Shown here one piece after another: positions 6,429 to 9,160 of a DNA stretch of 9,160 bases (positions are counted from its first letter, which is position 1; the number at the start of each line of letters is the position of its first letter). A model generated the notes under the pieces. The model worked only from the letters and a program-made list of their open reading frames with translations. It was not told where the DNA came from and searched no databases. The translations under genes and the position numbers were made by a program. Origin of the DNA: Chloroflexota bacterium. Its GTDB lineage: Bacteria; Chloroflexota; Dehalococcoidia; UBA3495. Location of the stretch: contig JADFNR010000131.1 of the NCBI GenBank assembly GCA_022563275.1, positions 1 through 9,160 on the forward strand, in the 5' to 3' direction.

Positions 6429-8048
6429 ATGATGGACTACCCCCTTCTGGTAAACCAGTTCCTGGAACGTGCCAGCACTTTCTTCCCCAACAAGGAGATC
6501 GTGACCCGTGAGGGAGACGGGACCCACCGTTATACCTATGCAGACCTGATGAAACGGTCGTCCCGCCTGTCCCATGCCCTCGCAGGGCTGGGAGTGGGAA
6601 CCGGAGACCGGGTGGGGACATTCGCCTGGAACACCTACCGGCACCTGGAGGTCTATTTCGCGGCGCCGGCCATGGGGGCGGTGCTCCACACGATAAACAT
6701 CAGGCTGTTCACCGAGGACCTGGTTCACATAATCAACCACGCCGGAGACAAGGTCATCCTGGTCGACCCGGACCTGGTCCCCATATTGGAGCCTCTGGTT
6801 TCCCAACTGGAGTCGGTGGAGCACTTCATCATCATGACCGGTGACCGAAACTTCACCACCACCCTCCCCTCGTCCCATATCTACGAAGACCTGCTCTCGG
6901 GGGCTTCGGACCTGTATTCTCCAGTAAAGGCGGACGAAACATCTCCCGCGGGCCTGTGCTATACATCGGCGACCACCGGCCGCCCCAAGGGGGTTGTCTA
7001 TTCCCACCGGGCCATCGTCTTGCACACGATGATGGAGGCTCAGGTCGATACCATTGGGTTCCGGGAACGGGACGTGGTGCTGCCCATCGTGCCGATGTTC
7101 CACGCCAACTGCTGGGGCGTGCCCTACACCTGCACCATGGTCGGAGCCACGCAGGTCCTGAATGGTATCAGGCCTGATCCTGAGGTCATTTGCCGTCTCA
7201 TCGAATCCGAAAAGGTGACCCTCAGCATGGGCGTCCCCACGATCTGGATCGGGGTGCTGGACCATCTCGACCGCTCCGGCAAGACCTACGATTTTTCCAG
7301 CTTGCGTGAGATAGTCAGCGGCGGCGCCGCCGTTCCCATCAGCATGATCCAAGCCTACCGTGAGCGGTTGGGCGTTGAGTTGATCCAAGCCTATGGAATG
7401 ACAGAAGCCACCCCGGTGGTCTCCTACAATCGAATCACCGGCCGGTTCGACGGCCTCTCGGAAGGGGAGAAGCTACAGATGGCCGGTACTCAAGGGGCGA
7501 CAGTGCCTGGACTGGAGATGCGTCTGATCGACGACGAAGGAAAAGACCTGCCCTGGGACGGAGAGCAACGGGGAGAGTTGTTGTTCAAAGGGCCCTGGAT
7601 CGCCGACAGCTACTACAACGACCCCCGCAGCGAGGAGACCTTCATCGACGGTTGGTACCACAGCGGCGACATTGCCTCGGTAGACCCCAACGGCTACATC
7701 CAGATCGGCGACCGGGTCAAGGACATGGTCAAGAGCGGCGGCGAGTGGATCTCATCGGTGGACCTGGAGACCGCCATCATCGCCCATCCCGGTGTGCTGG
7801 AGGCGGCGGTGGTGGCCATCCCCCACGAGCGGTGGGGAGAGCGCCCACTGGCCTGCGTGGTGCCCAACGCCGATTCCAAGGGCAAATTGGAAAAGGCCGA
7901 GGTTTTGGATTTCATCAGGGACAAATTCGCGTCTTGGTGGATGCCTGACGACGTCGTGTTCATCGACGAGATACCCAAGACCAGCGTGGGCAAGATGGAC
8001 AAGAAGGTGCTGCGGGAGCGGTACAAGGACTATCAGACCGGAAAATAA
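6429..8048 (+). CDS. AMP-forming fatty-acid/organic-acid CoA ligase (AlkK/DmdB-like)
   Basis: This 539-residue member of the ANL adenylate-forming superfamily should activate a carboxylic acid with ATP to an acyl-AMP and then to an acyl-CoA. Core motifs in order are the P-loop TSATTGRPKG (179-188), MFHANCWGVPY (223-233) lining the acyl pocket, YGMTE (322-326), YHSGD (410-414), the hinge DRVKDMVKSGGEWIS (428-442) and the C-terminal catalytic Lys in VGKMDKK (K522). The length and the MFHANCWG motif fit the medium/long-chain ligase group that includes AlkK and methylmercaptopropionate-CoA ligases. The P-loop has Ala where YTSGTTG is usual. ATG 6429 has GGAGG at 6413-6417 (11-nt gap); the adjacent ATG 6432 is less well placed. 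It follows the SDR by 60 nt and ends before a strong terminator. Chain length or aromatic preference cannot be read. Confidence 0.92.
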   Translation: MMDYPLLVNQFLERASTFFPNKEIVTREGDGTHRYTYADLMKRSSRLSHALAGLGVGTGDRVGTFAWNTYRHLEVYFAAPAMGAVLHTINIRLFTEDLVHIINHAGDKVILVDPDLVPILEPLVSQLESVEHFIIMTGDRNFTTTLPSSHIYEDLLSGASDLYSPVKADETSPAGLCYTSATTGRPKGVVYSHRAIVLHTMMEAQVDTIGFRERDVVLPIVPMFHANCWGVPYTCTMVGATQVLNGIRPDPEVICRLIESEKVTLSMGVPTIWIGVLDHLDRSGKTYDFSSLREIVSGGAAVPISMIQAYRERLGVELIQAYGMTEATPVVSYNRITGRFDGLSEGEKLQMAGTQGATVPGLEMRLIDDEGKDLPWDGEQRGELLFKGPWIADSYYNDPRSEETFIDGWYHSGDIASVDPNGYIQIGDRVKDMVKSGGEWISSVDLETAIIAHPGVLEAAVVAIPHERWGERPLACVVPNADSKGKLEKAEVLDFIRDKFASWWMPDDVVFIDEIPKTSVGKMDKKVLRERYKDYQTGK

Positions 8049-8080
8049 CGGAAAAACATCAGAAGATTCAGAAGAAGGAG

Positions 8081-8113
8081 AAGAAGTGGCAGGCTCACAG
8101 CCTGCCACTTCTT
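8081..8113. terminator. Bidirectional intrinsic terminator between convergent genes
   Basis: A 14-bp perfect stem is formed by AAGAAGTGGCAGGC (8081-8094) and GCCTGCCACTTCTT (8100-8113), with the 5-nt loop TCACA. The right arm ends in T-rich sequence on the plus strand, and the minus strand also leads into a pyrimidine-rich TTCTTCTCCTTCTTC run. It lies 32 nt after the acyl-CoA ligase stop and 21 nt after the transporter stop on the other strand, so it can serve both genes. The U-tract is short on the plus strand. Confidence 0.85.
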
Positions 8114-8134
8114 TGTATCCAGCGCAATCGTTTA

Positions 8135-9160
8135 TCAGGCCGCCTGTATCGCGTCCCGGTTTGGCCGCCAGCACCGCATCAGTTGTCCGGATTCCAGTAA
8201 CCCAGCCGCCGCGACCCCGGCGATCAATGCCCAGAAAGCCATCGGCAGACCGGCGAAATGCAGGGGCAGCGCTGCCGCGACGAAGGCAGTCATCGCTCCG
8301 TAGCGCATGGGGCCGGTGACGGTTTTCTTAACCAATACTTTGAATGACAAAGTAAGCGCCAATGCCCCGACCGTGAGGGTGTAAGACAATGGAAGGTCCT
8401 GCACCACCGCGATCACCGGGACCGCCGCGAATGCGACGGCAATGGTGGGGATGGACGATAGCACGATGGCCCAGAAACGGGACTCCTTGGGCCCGGCGGC
8501 TGGCCCGGACGAGATCGCGATGGAGCTTCCTCCGATCGCGGCCGGGTGGCCGCCTCCAAGAGCGTTGACCAAGCTGGCCGCGCCTGCCGCCAACCCGAAT
8601 AGATTACCTGGCGCTCGATATCCCTCTGATCGAAGGATCGCCAAAGCTTGGATGTTGCCGACCCCGACGGTAAGTATCAGGAGCGGCAGTCCCAAAGCCA
8701 TCAGGGAAGAGGGGCTGAAATCGAAGGCCGGCAGGGCCATCGCCGGCAGAGCCATCGAACCGCCGGCGTCGGGCATGCCAGCGGTGATCACCACGCCCAC
8801 GAACCCAACCACCGCCGCGGCGATCACGGACACCAGGTGGCTGCGGGTGATGACCAGGGCAACCAAGAACCCCCCGATGACCGGAGCGGCGTAGATGGGG
8901 TCATCAAAGGCCCTGAGGGAGGTCTTCCACATGAAGGCCATGACGGTCCCTGCGAAAACCCCGATGGCGATCTGAGGAGGGATGATGCGGCCGAAGACAT
9001 CATTGAGCCGCAACAGGGAAAGCGCCACCGCAACCACTCCGACCGCCAAGTTAGCACCCAGTATCTGAGCTAGGCTGAATCCGCTGGCCGACCCGGCGAT
9101 GAAGACCATCGCCGCGATGGAGAGATTGATGGACACCGGCTGCCGGGTGACGAGGGACAG
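8135..9160 (-). CDS. BenE-family (benzoate/H+ symporter-like) membrane transporter (5' partial)
   Basis: This is the C-terminal 341 residues of a polytopic inner-membrane protein of the BenE family, whose characterised members take up benzoate with protons. The frame is open to the right edge (it begins LSLVTRQPVS), and the GTG at 9136 is internal, so the start is missing. Family members run near 390-400 residues. About nine or ten hydrophobic segments can be seen. The family signature region reads NALGGGHPAAIGGSSIAI at about 199-216 of the visible part, followed by GPAAGPKESRFWA. The closing segment is hydrophobic and ends in a short basic tail. An in-frame tandem duplication gives MALPA twice (residues about 136-145). 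It converges on the acyl-CoA ligase. Whether the substrate is benzoate, another aromatic acid or something else cannot be told. Confidence 0.85.
   Translation of the reverse strand: MSLVTRQPVSINLSIAAMVFIAGSASGFSLAQILGANLAVGVVAVALSLLRLNDVFGRIIPPQIAIGVFAGTVMAFMWKTSLRAFDDPIYAAPVIGGFLVALVITRSHLVSVIAAAVVGFVGVVITAGMPDAGGSMALPAMALPAFDFSPSSLMALGLPLLILTVGVGNIQALAILRSEGYRAPGNLFGLAAGAASLVNALGGGHPAAIGGSSIAISSGPAAGPKESRFWAIVLSSIPTIAVAFAAVPVIAVVQDLPLSYTLTVGALALTLSFKVLVKKTVTGPMRYGAMTAFVAAALPLHFAGLPMAFWALIAGVAAAGLLESGQLMRCWRPNRDAIQAA
8727..8756. repeat. 15-bp tandem duplication inside the transporter gene
   Basis: GCCGGCAGGGCCATC (8727-8741) is followed directly by GCCGGCAGAGCCATC (8742-8756), which differs at one base. 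On the minus strand this encodes MALPA twice in a row, in frame, in a loop between two hydrophobic segments of the BenE-type protein. Confidence 0.8.

Noticed and set aside
6408..7388. Long minus-strand open frame of 326 codons opposite the acyl-CoA ligase
   Set aside because: It is antisense to a gene with all core ligase motifs and shows no recognisable domain. Long antisense frames are common in GC-rich DNA.
9134..9136. GTG as the start of the BenE-type transporter
   Set aside because: The frame continues to the window edge as LSLVTRQP, which fits the family, so the true start lies outside.

Overview
The window is a GC-rich stretch of bacterial chromosome carrying catabolic and transport genes. 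I see no RNA gene, insertion sequence, CRISPR array or phage gene. The mix of genes is typical of free-living heterotrophs with large sets of oxidoreductases: a branched-chain-type solute-binding protein, two short-chain dehydrogenases, a ureohydrolase, a fumarylacetoacetate-hydrolase-fold enzyme, a medium-chain dehydrogenase, an acyl-CoA ligase, a BenE-type transporter and a DinB-fold relic. It would fit a marine or soil Chloroflexota (SAR202-like) genome or metagenome bin. That placement rests on general resemblance only, and no phylogenetic marker is present.

Left block (1-2660, plus strand): the C-terminal part of a type 1 periplasmic solute-binding protein, an SDR oxidoreductase and an agmatinase-family ureohydrolase. 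The gaps are 30 and 26 nt and the last two genes have Shine-Dalgarno sequences, so they are probably co-transcribed. Middle block (2802-5403, minus strand): a DinB-family gene broken by a frameshift and a stop codon, a FAH-family hydrolase/isomerase, and a zinc-binding dehydrogenase that keeps its structural zinc cysteines but not the usual catalytic zinc ligands. A divergent promoter region (about 5404-5573) separates this block from the next. Right block (5574-8048, plus strand): a second SDR and an AMP-forming acyl-CoA ligase. It converges on a BenE-type transporter (8135 to the right edge, minus strand), with a 14-bp perfect terminator stem between the two stops.

How the genes may work together: the FAH-fold enzyme, dehydrogenase, SDR, acyl-CoA ligase and BenE-type carrier would fit import and breakdown of an aromatic or other carboxylic acid. 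The left block could link uptake of a small nitrogenous solute to hydrolysis of a guanidino compound. Both readings are inferred from gene adjacency; no substrate can be read from the sequence.

I found no convincing new multi-gene system. The points most worth checking are the doubly broken DinB gene, the divergent promoter pair with an inverted repeat around one -10 box, the altered catalytic or cofactor motifs in three enzymes, and an in-frame 15-bp tandem duplication in the transporter.
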